From assembly GCA_012064385.1 (NCBI GenBank), contig QRDG01000473.1, forward strand, positions 3,054,157-3,118,156: a stretch of 64,000 nucleotides of DNA, written 5' to 3'. Position 1 is the first letter of the stretch. Every line of letters begins with the position of its first letter. The notes under the pieces are model-generated. The model did no database searches. It had not been told where the DNA came from and was given only the letters and a program-made list of their open reading frames with translations. The stretch comes from Puccinellia tenuiflora. Taxonomy: Eukaryota; Streptophyta; Magnoliopsida; Poales; Poaceae. This document shows, piece by piece, positions 12,001 to 23,310 of the stretch. Position numbers and translations under genes: made by a program.

Positions 12001-12917
12001 CCCCGTACGGGGTGATAAAAGTAGTCTTTATTTGATCATCCGGATTTAACGGGATCTGGTGAAAACCAGAGTAGGCATCCACAAAGGATAACAGCTGACA
12101 TCCGGCCGTGGAGTCGATCACTTGATCGATCCGGGGCAACGGGAAAGGATCTTTCGGGCAAGCCTTGTTCAGGTGGGTGTAGTCGATACACATGCGCCAG
12201 ACAGTAGGCGCATCCAGGTCTTCCTTCTTCTTCTCTACCCTGACCGGGTTAGCCAACCAGTCCGGGTACTTTACTTCCACGACGGAGTTTGATGCGAGTA
12301 ACTTGGCTAACTCATCACCCACCGCCTTTCTTCTTTCTTCGGCGAGACGCCGAGTCGGTTGCTTCACGGGCCTGGCATCCGGCCTAACGTGCAGAGAGTG
12401 CTCAGCCAACTCCCTCGGAACACCCGGCAAGTCCTGACTGGACCATGCAAAGATATCCCGATTCTCACGGAGGAAGTTGATGAGCTCGCTTTCCTATTTC
12501 TTGTCCAACCCGGCACCGATGATGACGGAGCGGTCCGGGTTAGCCTCGTCGATGCCGACCTTCTTCGATTCTTTTGCCGCCTGGAAGGTTGCAGTTTGCT
12601 GCGGGTTGGCCACACTCGGCACACCGAGCTGAGATGCCTGGGCCAGAGCCACCACCTCATGGATTCTCCTTTTCTCGGCGGCGATCACCAATGATTCGGC
12701 TAGGGATGACCCGGCTGAGGCGCACTCCATGGAACGCTTGTAGTCTCCCGAGATGGTGATGACGCCATTTGGACCCGGAAGTTTCATCTTCAGATAAGCC
12801 ACGTGAGTGGACACCATGAACTTGGCGAGTGCGGCCTGCCGAGTAAGGCGTGATACGGGCTTTCGAGATCCACGACCTCGAACAGCAGACTCTCAGTCCG
12901 GCAGTTGCTTTTGTCGC
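9015..12917 (-). pseudogene. Element B pol: RT, RNase H, second RNase H, integrase (broken)
   Basis: On the minus strand the order is the end of protease (near 12,840), reverse transcriptase (12,430-11,850, with the YVDD active site in QVYVDDIVIKT), RNase H (about 11,550-11,200), an archaeal-like second RNase H (around 11,045-10,690, with MHFDGS and GDSDLV), then integrase with an HHCC zinc finger (HHASS, CEGCQRF) and core aspartates in CLDMVGPF and ITDNGTNF. It is the replication enzyme set of a gypsy element. Disruptions: frameshifts near 12,837, 11,940 and 9,300; TAG stops at 12,494 and 9,613. The dual RNase H supports the Tat lineage. Confidence 0.93.
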
Positions 12918-15900
12918 TGTGGGGACCCCGGACTAGCTGTCCGAAATACCCGATTATGGTTCACACAACGATCCCATGATCAGTCTGTCGTTGCCCATAA
13001 TCCGAATTGGATACCAAAGTTTACATCCATTTCAGTACCGCATTAAAGTCTTACATAGTAGGTCACTTAGACCAAGTCTTACATAGGTGCCTTCAAGGGC
13101 CAAATCAAAAGCATTCAGCGGAAGCTACGTAGTAGAAGTCCAACGCGTCCTAGCGACGACCGACAGGCAGTTGACTCACGAAGATCCCTAGTTCGCATAG
13201 AAGTCTCCATACTCCGCTTCAGCGTAGTTTTCCTCGGGATCTGGCTAAGACAATAGCCAGAGACGAAACCAGTATGAGTACAATTTGTACTCGCAAACTA
13301 CTCCTCTACTGAGTATGCATCAATTTTAAGTTGTTCTCTACAGCACTTTTAGTCATTACTCTATCTCTATATCCTTGATGAAAAAGGTAAGAAGAGATTG
13401 ACTACTATCTTTAGGGAGAAGCAAAATTTTATTATTTATCCAAAACTCCTCCTTTTTCCCGACCACGACTCATCATGGCCTCTTTTCCTCCACAACTCAT
13501 ACCACTCCATTTGGTATAGTTGGGAAACATCAGCACACGTTTATTTCTTTAAAGTTACCTCCTTTAGTAAAACTTTGCACATAGTCTAGTACAGCCTCCC
13601 AACTGTCCATATCCGAGGACTCGGCTATTCGAATAGTTTTTACCCTCTGCAGAGGTAGCACGCTTTTCCCACACCCATCCGGTAACTCATCGTGTCTGCC
13701 ACGTCCCGCCATACAAGGTGTATGCGAAGTTGAGCTACCGACCATAGCCTGTCCTTTGCTCATGCTAGTATAGGACCCTACCCTTACGAATTCATCATTC
13801 CTCCGACACCTAGTACAGGATCCCCCGTCGAGGAACCTAGATGTGAGGACTCGTAGTTTTCTCCGGCGACCCAAAGGTGGCGTCTTCAATCCCTCAATCC
13901 ATCAGATTGCCGAGACCCGGGTCAGGGGTTAGGTCGCAATGACCCTCCCCTCATGCATAACGGAGTCATCTCCGTCGATGAGGTATCCCATACTAATATG
14001 AGCAAACTATATGACTACGCCCGTTCCCATATTTGGGTAGATGTGGTCGCACAGGTTATCGGCTGGTCGTCATGGTACTAAGACACAATGTGCATTTTTC
14101 ATAAACCACTCCTTTTATCACTTCTCCACTTTAACACCGATAACTCGGCATTTCATCATCAACTAGGTACTTTAAAAAGGAGTTTGGAATAGCCATGTTT
14201 TTCCCATCCTATAGTTTTAGGTGTCTACTCTATATTCTACATAGGGTGAGCAGTTTTATACCCCTTGTGATAAGGGTTCTTTTCAGAAATCAGTACCACT
14301 ACTTTAGGAATTTGCATGTAATTAATTTAAAGGGATGTAAATGCAAGCTCAGCGAAGTAGCTTGCCTTGCTCAACAAAGTGCTCGGGTTCCTGCTGCTCG
14401 AAGTAATCTCCTTCCTCGTAGTCTCCGGCAACGTTCGCGTCTAATCGATAAACAAACAATACAAACAACAATCACTAAACTAAACAAGCAACCATCACAT
14501 CACAATCAAGATAACATCACAATTAGCTACTAAACACACAAGATAACACAATTTGGTTTCAAATTAATTTAATTAACAATTATTCATTTGCATCTCAATT
14601 ATGGCAGAAACTAGGGTTTTAGGTTTAATTGCATAACTTGAGTTCTGTTGGTCACAAAAATACAAACTAAAATTCTATAGATAGCTACTGATCTCTAGAA
14701 GACAACCCAATTGGATTCAAATCAATTTGAGTTATTAAACTCCCTGTAGAAATGTTTTAATCCAGAATGTTGGTTTTCTTGTTTTTGCTACAACTCAAGT
14801 TAATTTTATTCAAAAATTAAATCCTTTTAGGGGTGACTAGTATTGCTTAAATGTGAGCTAACAAAATTGGTTTGACCTCATTTGGATTAGTAGAGTATCA
14901 GAAACAAACAAGTTTAGGTTTTATACCTTCTGTGGCATTTTGATTATCATTATTTATTTATTAACCTAAATGGGGTGAAACCACTTTAGTTAGTTAGATA
15001 ATTTCATAAGCTTTCCAGAACATTTTTATTTGCTATTTTTAGATTCCTAGATCTCAAGATATTGGATTTCAAAGTCTAATCAAATTTCTGACAGAGATAT
15101 TATCTATCCATTTTAGTGTTATCAATTAGCACATTTGGCATTTTCATTTTAAATCAGGGAATTACTCTTAATGATCATGTCTTGCATCACTGTGAAGATT
15201 ACATGTTTTATTTGCTACAAGATTTTAATTTGCTATTTTAGGCCTCTGGTTCAATAGCAATTTGCATGGGAAGTAGGCTATGTTCTGTTATTGCAGTGTT
15301 GAGCTAACTGATTAGCTATATTGCCCAATTTAAATCTTTTAGCCAGATTTTAATTCAGGGTTCAAATCACTTGCTCATGATAGTATGCTATCTATACTAA
15401 CATGACATACCAAGGATAACTCCTAAATAAAATCATGTGAATTAATATTAACAGCTAAAGACAGAACTAAATATCAGATTTCAGAAAATCCTGAAAACAG
15501 ATATAGCTTAGCATCTTTGCTTAGATCTTAAATATATCAAATCTATCCAATTTGAGCAAAACAAGTTTCCCTGTAATCTAGACAGTCTATAGATTCTAAC
15601 ACAATTTATTTCACAAATTTTGGATCAAAGAAACGAGCAGATGATGCATGCAAACATGGCATCAGAGCAAGAACTGTCCAGGACTTAGCAGTTTTTAGAA
15701 ACCGACCGAATCGGTACGCTGCCGTTGGATCTAAATCCAACGGCCCACGTTCAATTCAGCGGCGATGACCACAGATCGGTGGCGCCACCGCGCCGGCGGC
15801 ACGGTGGTGGTCGATTCGCTCACCTCGGGCAGGTTCTGGTCGGTGGCGAGGGTCGGAATCGGCGGCGGAGTGCTTGGGCTGGCCGGGGGCGGAGTTATGG

Positions 15901-17292
15901 GTGCTGGGGCAGCGTGGTTCCTCTGCGGCGTGCTCGGGTCCTTCCGCGGTTCCCGAACGGTGACGGCGAGGCTCCGGCGGTGTTCCTGTGGAAGAATCGG
16001 GGCCAGGGTGAGTGTGCGGTGGCGGAGGTGCACGACGGTGAGCTAGGGGAGGAACGGAGAGATAGGGAGGGGCAGCACGGCCACATTGCCGCCGTTGTCC
16101 ACCTCGGGCAGCGGCGAAGCTCGCGGAGGATGCAGGGCAGCAGCAGCCCTGCTGCGGCGTCTCCGCCCTCCTGGCGGTGTACTGGAGGTGGTGGAGTGCG
16201 GGAGAGGTGCTGGGGTGGTGTGGGGTGAGGGAATTTCAGCTCGGGGCGGCGGCTTTTATAGCCGAGCACCGGCGCGTCGTGGACGGGGTGCAGGGGCGGT
16301 CCAGCGGCCACACGGGCTCGCCGTAGGGGTGGCGTGAGGGCGGCTACGGTGTTGGGCTACTGAGGGGGCACGGTGGTGGCGTGGAGGCGAGCTCGGGGTG
16401 GGGGACGGCCGCGGCGTGCTCTGGAACGGTTTGGGCGGCGCACGGGCACGCACGGGCGACGAGTTCCCGACGGGTCTGGGTTCTTGCTGGGCGGTGTGCA
16501 GGCACGAGAGGGGGCAGGTGAGGTGGTAGGGAGCGGCGTCGGGGTAGCTAGGGCGGCGGGACGGTCTCCTCCACAGGGGCGGCATGGCGGCATGGCCACA
16601 GGAGCGCGTGCTCCCTGGCCACGGTGACGAACGGCGACCAATTCGCCGAAATGGCTTGCTCCCACGAGGCTCTGGAGCACGAAGATGATCGCCACGGTGA
16701 GGGAAGGGGACAGGGATGATCTTAAGCTCGATTTTTGCACGGGAAACACGAAGTGATCCGATCCTTGCTTCAGTTTGGGGAAGAACAGGGTGGTGCATGC
16801 CACCTGTTCGACCAAATGCCTCAACAGAATTTAAATTCGAATTTTTGAAATGGTTTCCACACTGGTTCCATATATATTAATAGTGATTTGTGGTGCTATG
16901 ATGGTATTTTTTTGATAAGTGCATCATAGCACAATTTGTGGTTTGAGATGATTAAAGAAAGAAATGGAATTTTATATTTTGGAATTTGAAAATATATTTT
17001 GAAGAGAGAAAAGTTATTAGAGCTAAGTGGGAGTGAGTACTATGTCACCCCACTGGTTTTTGATTTAAAAGAAAATATTTATTTCTCATTTAGAGAAATT
17101 TTTATGTGGCACTTGTCCCATTATTTCATGTGGTGGGGTTGTTTTCATTTTCTTTCTTTTTATTCTACCTTTGCTTAGCAATCACACACATCAAAGCAAT
17201 AAATGCAAGCAAACACACATAAGAAAATAAAAATTTTTGTTGGCCCACATTTTTGGAATTAATAATACTTATATTAATTCTGGGATGTTACA
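12918..17292 (-). mobile_element. Element C 3' LTR
   Basis: This 4,375-bp LTR is almost identical to its partner at 23,311-27,692, including an AT-rich half (about 14,430-15,680) and a GC-rich island (about 15,700-16,830). The minus-strand TATA box TATAAAAG lies at 16,253-16,261, placing the island around the transcription start. Open frames in the GC-rich part occur on both strands and look like composition effects. Confidence 0.94.
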
Positions 17293-17312
17293 AATCCTCC
17301 CCCCCTTAAAAT
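17293..17312 (-). other. Element C polypurine tract
   Basis: On the minus strand this reads as a purine run with a block of G residues (TTTTAAGGGGGGG then GAGGATT) directly against the 3' LTR. It is the plus-strand primer site in reverse transcription and fixes the element's orientation. Confidence 0.9.
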
Positions 17313-17338
17313 AAATCTCGTCCCGAGATTTGCTAGGC

Positions 17339-20300
17339 TTAGGAACTAAGGAAGTCTGGGAATTCGCGTCTAAGATAATCCTCGCGTTCCCAGGTTGCTT
17401 CTTCTTCAGAATGGTTAGTCCACTGGACTTTGTAGAACTTGATCGCACGTCTTCGGGTAAGACGAACATCTTCTTCGAGAACCTTAAGGGGTCTATCACG
17501 ATAGGTCAGGTCATTGTTCAGGTCGATGGAGTGGTGATCAATGTGCTTGAAAACATCGGGCTGATCAGGAACTTCAAGACACTTCCGCAGTAGTGAAATG
17601 TGGAAGACATCATGAAATTCAGACAGCTCTGGGGGTAACTCTAGCTGATAGGATACTTCTCCTCGGCGGCTAATGATCTTGAAGGGTCCAATATACCTGG
17701 GTGCTAACTTTCCTTTGACATGGAAACGTTGCATTCCCTTAAGAGGTGTCACTCGGAGATACACAAAATCTCCGATTTCAAAAGTGAGGTCACGGCGCTT
17801 AGGATCGGCATAACTCTTTTGGCGGGATTGGGCAGTTTTGAGACGCTCGCGAATAAGCTGGACTTGCTCTTCGGCTTCACGGAGGGTGTCCGGTCCAAAT
17901 AATTTCCCTTCTCCGGTGTCGGACCAATTCAGGGGTGTACGACACCTCCTGCCATACAGTGCTTCAAACGGGGCCATTTGCAAACTAGACTGGTAGCTAT
18001 TGTTGTAGGAGAATTCTGCAAATGGGAGACAATCTTCCCACTTGGAACCATAAGATAGAACACACGCACGAAGCATGTCCTCCAAAATCTGGTTCACTCT
18101 CTCGGTTTGGCCATCAGTCTGGGGGTGATAGGCTGTGCTAAAAGTCAGCTTGGTTCCGAGGGTCTCGTGAAGTGCTTTCCAGAATCTCGAGGTGAATTGA
18201 GTGCCTCTATCAGACACAATCTTCTTGGGTACTCCATGCAGGCTTACTATCCTGGACAGATACAGGTCTGCTAACTGGGCTCCATTGTAGGTGGTCTTGA
18301 CCGGAATAAAATGAGCAACTTTGGTCAGTCGGTCAACGACGACCCAGATTGAATCATGACCTCGGTTGGACCTGGGTAGTCCGGTAATGAAGTCCATTCC
18401 AATCTCGTCCCATTTCCATTCAGGAATTTTCAAGGGTTGAAGTAATCCAGCGGGTCGCTGATGTTCAGCTTTGACTCGCTGACAGATATCACACTTGGCT
18501 ACGAATGAACCAATCTCTCGTTTCATTCCATGCCACCAAAATCTCTCACGAAGGTCTTGGTACATTTTGGTTCCTCCAGGGTGGATTGAGTAGGGGGTTT
18601 CATGGGCTTCCTTTAGGATCAACTCCTTTAGCTCACTATTGTTGGGCACACAAATACGACCATTGAATCTCAACACTCCTTCAGCGTCTTCGGCAAAACC
18701 AGGGGCTTTGTCGAGAGACATTTTCTTCTTAATCCCTTCGATACTCTCATGACCTCTCTGGGCTTCTTTGATTTGATCCATTAGGGTTGGGGCTAACTCA
18801 ATATTGGCGAGATACCCATGGCTAACGAGTTCGAGTCCAAAATCTTCAAACTCCTTGAACAAGGTTGGTTGTTCGACTCGAATCAAGGCATTCAGGGTAC
18901 AGGGCTTGCGACTAAGGGCATCGGCAACAACATTAGCCTTGCCCGGGTGATAATGGATTCCAACATCGTAATCCTTTATCAGCTCCATCCATCTCCTCTG
19001 TCGCAGGTTCAACTCCTTCTGGGTAAAGATATACTTCAAGCTCTTATGATCCGTATAGATCTCACAGCGATGTCCCACAAGATAGGAACGCCATGTTTTA
19101 AGAGCAAAAACAACGGCTGCTAACTCCAGGTCATGGGTTGGGTAATTCTCTTCATGCGGTCGCAACTGTCGAGACAGATACGACACCACCTTGCCTTCTT
19201 GCATCAGAACGCAACCAAGTCCAAGACGTGATGCATCGCAATACACATCAAAACTCTTGGTGACGTCTGGCATTACTAGGACTGGGGCTGTGGTTAACCT
19301 CTTCTTCAACTCCTGGAAACTATCTTCACACTTCTGGGTCCATTCAAATTTCTGATCCTTCCTCAATAACTGGGTTATGGCTTTGGCTATCCGAGAAAAT
19401 CCTTCAACGAACTTGCGGTAATAACCCGCTAGTCCGAGAAAGCTACGAATCTCGGTCACATTGGTAGGGGTCTTCCAGTCAAGAATGGCTTTGATCTTTT
19501 CCGGGTCAACAGAAATTCCTCCGGCAGATATGACATGTCCGAGAAATGCCACCTCCTTAAGCCAAAACTCACACTTGCTAAGCTTGGCATAAAGTTGGTG
19601 CTCTCGGAGTGTCTCCAAAACTAGGCGTAGGTGAACAGCATGCTCCTCTTCGGTTTTGGAATAAACAAGAATATCGTCAATGAAGACTACCACGAACTTG
19701 TCGAGGTACTCCATGAAGATCTTGTTCATCAGGTTCATGAAATAGGCTGGGGCATTGGTCAGACCAAAGGACATTACGGTGTACTCAAACAATCCGTAAC
19801 GGGTAGTGAAGGCAGTCTTGGGAATGTCTGATTCTCGGATTTTCAACTGGTGATATCCTGTCCGTAGATCGATCTTTGAAAAGACTCGGGCTCCGTTCAT
19901 TTGATCGAACAGATCCTCGATCTTGGGAAGAGGATACTTGTTTTTGATGGTCACCTCATTAAGCTTACGATAATCCACACACAGTCGTGTGGTACCGTCT
20001 CTCTTGTCCACAAAAATGATAGGTGATCCCCAAGGTGAAGCGCTTGGGCGAATAAGGCCTTTGCTGAGCATATCAGCCAACTGCTTCTTCAACTCCACTA
20101 ATTCTTCCGGATTCATCCGGTAGGGTCTCTGGGATATAGGAGAGGTTCCAGGGATAAGTTCAATCACGAACTCAATATCCCTGTCTGGCGGCATACCAGG
20201 CAATTCTTCCGGAAAAACATCTCGGAATAGGTGAACAACACGGATCTCATCAAGGGTGGGTCGAGCTATGCCCTCATGGCATCCTGGTCTGGTTTGGCTA

Positions 20301-20790
20301 GTCTCAGATACATACTCCACTTCAGCTCCATCCTCTGAGGTGAGAGTAACAGCTCTCCTGGCGCAATCAATTCGGCCGTGATACTTGGCTAACCAATTCA
20401 TTCCAAGAATAACATCTATGCCCTGGGTTCCTAGAACAATTAGGTCAGCTGGAAATTTCTCCCCTTTGATCTCTAGGGAAACGGCGGGGCAAAAGTGTTT
20501 GGTCTCTACGGTGGAGTTTGGGGTTTGGATGGCCATGGTTTTGGATAAGAGGTTCTCAACTAAACCTCCCTTAGCAACAAACTCTTTGGTAACAAACGAA
20601 TGGGTGGCACCAGAATCAAATAGAACAGTTGCAGGTACTGAGTTGACAAGGAACGTACCCAGCACAACATCGGGCGCCTCCTCAGCTTCCTCAGCATTGA
20701 TGTGGTGCAGACGGCCCTTGACAACAGCAGCATTTCCACGGGGTGCGGCATTCTTGCCATTCCCATTTCCATTTCCATTTCCAGTTGCGG
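17339..20790 (-). CDS. Element C pol: protease, RT, RNase H, integrase, chromodomain
   Basis: The open frame runs to 21,055 on the minus strand, but the part upstream of about 20,790 overlaps gag in another frame. Domains in order: aspartic protease (VLFDSGATHSF), reverse transcriptase (TTRLCVDYRKLN, then VFIDDILVYS), RNase H (FDVYCDASRLGLG, TDHKSL), integrase with zinc finger (HPGGTKMYQDL, CDICQRVKAEH) and core (MDFITGLP, SDRGTQFTS, YHPQTDGQTERVNQ), then a chromodomain near the C-terminus (VLEEDVRLTRRRAIKFYKVQW, WEREDYLR). Chromodomains steer integration to chromatin marks. The 1,238-codon frame has no internal stop, unlike B. It is separated from gag by a +1 shift. Confidence 0.95.
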
Positions 20791-21833
20791 TTCTGACCCT
20801 GGTTCGGTGCAGGCTTCTTGGGATTGGGGCATTCTCTGGAGTAGTGACCTTTGGTGCCGCATTCAAAGCAGACAACATTGGCCTTGGGATTGAGATTGTT
20901 GGGGTTTCCTCCTGGACGATTGTTGTCATTAGGACGGTTGGGGTTGTTTGGGCGGTTTGGAAAGGTAGGACGTGGGGGTTGAGGTGGCCTATAAGCAGGC
21001 TTGGGTGCTGGTGGGAAGGTACGAGGCTTCTGGTTGCTAGAACCTTCTGAAGCAATCATCCTTCTCTTGCGGCCTTCAAACATGGACTTGCGCTTGGTCT
21101 CCAGCTGGATAGCCTTGTCCACAAGTGACTCCAGATCATCGAAGTCATGGATCACCAAGGCGCACTGAAGCTCATCATGCAGTCCACTCATGAAGCGCTC
21201 AATCTTCCTCTTCTCTGGGTCCACATCATCAGGAGCATACCGAGATAAATCGGTAAACTCATCAAGATAGCCGACCACGTCTTTGCTTCCCTGTCTCAGT
21301 TTACGGAACTCATCCTTCTTCCTTTTGATAAGTCCCTGAGGAATGTGCTTCTTGCGGAACTTCTCCTGGAACTCAGCCCAATTGATCACATGACCAACCT
21401 GCTGGAGAGCCTTGGTAGTGTCCCACCAAGCTCGTGCAGGTCCAGCAAGATAGTGGGTTGCATACAGAACCTTCTCATTTTCTCCCACTGCGGCAACTTC
21501 CAAGTTGTTGTTAATGGTGCGAAGCCAATCATCGGCCTCTAAAGGGTGGAGTCCCTTGGAATAGGTGGGTGGGTTGGTCTTCTGGAAATCGCTCAAAGTG
21601 GATCGCAAGTGTCCATCTTCATTGCCATTGCCATTGCCATTGCCATTGGGGTTGTTCTGGTTGGGGTTCTGGGCATTAGCGGCGAGTTGCTGGAGAACAG
21701 CAAGGTGTGCCTGACGCTCCTGGCGAACAGCCTCACGGTCCTCCATGATGATCCTAAGAAGTTGGGCCGGGGTAGGTTCGGGTGGTGGTGGTGGATCATT
21801 GCGACTGTGGCTTCCTCCTCGGGTGTCAACCAT
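20691..21833 (-). CDS. Element C gag
   Basis: A 380-codon frame opens with MVDTRGGSHSRND. A retrotransposon gag domain follows (ADDWLRTINNNLEV, GPARAWWDT, then FREKFRKKHIP-like sequence and DLSRYAPDDV), then a Pro/Asn-rich linker and one zinc knuckle, CFECGTKGHYSREC. The last 20 or so residues read a (GGAAAT)n repeat as Trp-Lys repeats, whereas the pol frame reads it as Asn-Gly repeats. Related elements usually have gag and pol in a single frame, so the tail after the zinc knuckle is probably a shift product. The protein binds and packages element RNA. Confidence 0.93.
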   Translation of the reverse strand: MVDTRGGSHSRNDPPPPPEPTPAQLLRIIMEDREAVRQERQAHLAVLQQLAANAQNPNQNNPNGNGNGNGNEDGHLRSTLSDFQKTNPPTYSKGLHPLEADDWLRTINNNLEVAAVGENEKVLYATHYLAGPARAWWDTTKALQQVGHVINWAEFQEKFRKKHIPQGLIKRKKDEFRKLRQGSKDVVGYLDEFTDLSRYAPDDVDPEKRKIERFMSGLHDELQCALVIHDFDDLESLVDKAIQLETKRKSMFEGRKRRMIASEGSSNQKPRTFPPAPKPAYRPPQPPRPTFPNRPNNPNRPNDNNRPGGNPNNLNPKANVVCFECGTKGHYSRECPNPKKPAPNQGQNRNWKWKWKWEWQECRTPWKCCCCQGPSAPHQC

Positions 21834-22148
21834 CCTGAGATTAGACGGGCGTAAGAGTCAAGAACAGACTAAGGATGTGCCTTACTCTAACAGGTTAGAA
21901 GAGTAGGATTTTTGAATGGTTGGGGTGAGAGTCTTTACTACTTATAAGTTTTCGAAAAGACTTTGCAAACTTAGAGAACTTCAAAGCACACATCAATATC
22001 AAACAAAAGCATCACAACATAGCTCCACACATCATACATAGTTTGCTACAAGCATATGGTTTCATAGGAACCATTACACTACTCAAAAGCGGCTACAACT
22101 GGGTGGTCCTAATCCCTACGATAACTCGAGAACGACTAAGTGATCCAA

Positions 22149-23004
22149 CTACTGGGGTGGAACACTCGGCACAACGTCGTCGTCGGACTCGAAGACACGC
22201 TCCTCTGGGTCCTCCTCGTCCTCGTCAAGAAGGGGCTCAGTCGGCTCCTCCTCGTCGTCGACGATCTCCTCCTCGTCGTCCTCCTCCTCGTAGTCCAGCT
22301 CCTCCAAGTAATCCTCATCATCACTAATGAAGGCGCTGTTCTCCCTACGGAGATCCTCGCCCTCCTCCTCCATCTCATCGGCTCGACGCTCAAGGTCCTC
22401 TATCATCTCGTCCTGCTCCGCCACTCTCTTGCGAAGCTTGGCGATGGTCTTCTTCAGGCGGATCCCCTTCTGGTGAAGGTTGGCCTGGTCCTGCTGCAGG
22501 TGCGCAACTCGGTCACGGCTCGCCTTGAGCGCGCTGCGCTCAAAGTGGGACCGGTACCTCAAGCTGCGTAGGTCCTCCTGGGTACGGTAAAGTAAGACCT
22601 CCATATCCACAAGGTGCTCACCAAAGGTAGGGTGGCGAACAGTGGAAGTAGGACGTCCCTCGGTGTCACGCCTCCCGTAGAACCTGAAAGGCGAGTTCAC
22701 TAACTCCTCCTTGTGCTCCTCACAAAGTCGGGCCAGCAGCCTCTGCATGGCACGACACAGTCCATCGTCCAACTGGCGTCCATCGTGGTGAAGACAGTGT
22801 CCTGGAATGGGGAGACTTGATGTTCCCCCGGACAGACGACTCGATGAGCCAACACAGGTTGTCCTTGTCGTGGGCATCAACCTGCGCTCCACGGAACTCA
22901 GGAGCTGGGCGACCCAAGATGTCGCTCAACTTGTACAGGTCCTTCTCGAACATGAGGTTGCCCTTCTCCTTAACTTGCAGAAACTCGGTGAAGTGCAGCG
23001 CCAT
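22149..23004 (-). pseudogene. Element C pre-gag ORF: coiled coil with acidic tail
   Basis: Between the 5' LTR and gag a minus-strand frame starts at 23,004 (MALHFTEFLQ) and, after a frameshift between about 22,780 and 22,820, continues to 22,149. The first part is globular-looking. The second has a long heptad-rich segment (ALKASRDRVAHLQQDQANLH onward, about 22,550-22,390) and ends in an extended Glu/Asp run. It lies only about 300 bp downstream of the LTR, so it would be the first ORF on the genomic RNA. I do not recognise the family. The length and consistent composition argue against chance; the frameshift suggests it is no longer intact here. Confidence 0.6.
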
Positions 23005-23294
23005 CTACAAATTTTAAGCCAAATTTTAAGTTAGTTAGGTGACTTGGGCGCAAACTTTAAATTTTTAAGTGAGGCAACAAGTGAGTCCAAATTTTAAATT
23101 TTGTGGAATTATGACTATGTAAAATTTTAAGGATGCCGAAAAATTTGTAATATTAGTGGATAGAATTTTGCAAATATGAGAGGGTTGGGAGATAAGAAGT
23201 TTTCGAAAATATTTTCACTTCTTTGTTTTAGAAATTACTTTTGTAACTCCTATCTAACGGCCATGCTAACTAAGGTCTCCTATGGTCAAGATGC

Positions 23295-23306
23295 GCTCTG
23301 ATACCA
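23295..23306 (-). other. Element C primer-binding site
   Basis: TGGTATCAGAGC on the minus strand matches the 3' end complement of plant initiator tRNA-Met and lies four bases from the 5' LTR end. It confirms the minus orientation of C. Confidence 0.95.
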
Positions 23307-23310
23307 ACTC

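Noticed and set aside
15725..16824. Several long frames on both strands in C's GC-rich LTR island (also 26,120-27,268)
   Set aside because: They overlap each other in all frames, have biased Arg/Pro/Gly composition, and no domain. High GC alone explains them.
23295..23306. tRNA gene suggested by tRNA-Met complementarity (also at 36,306)
   Set aside because: Only 12 bases match, directly next to an LTR; these are primer-binding sites, and no cloverleaf follows.
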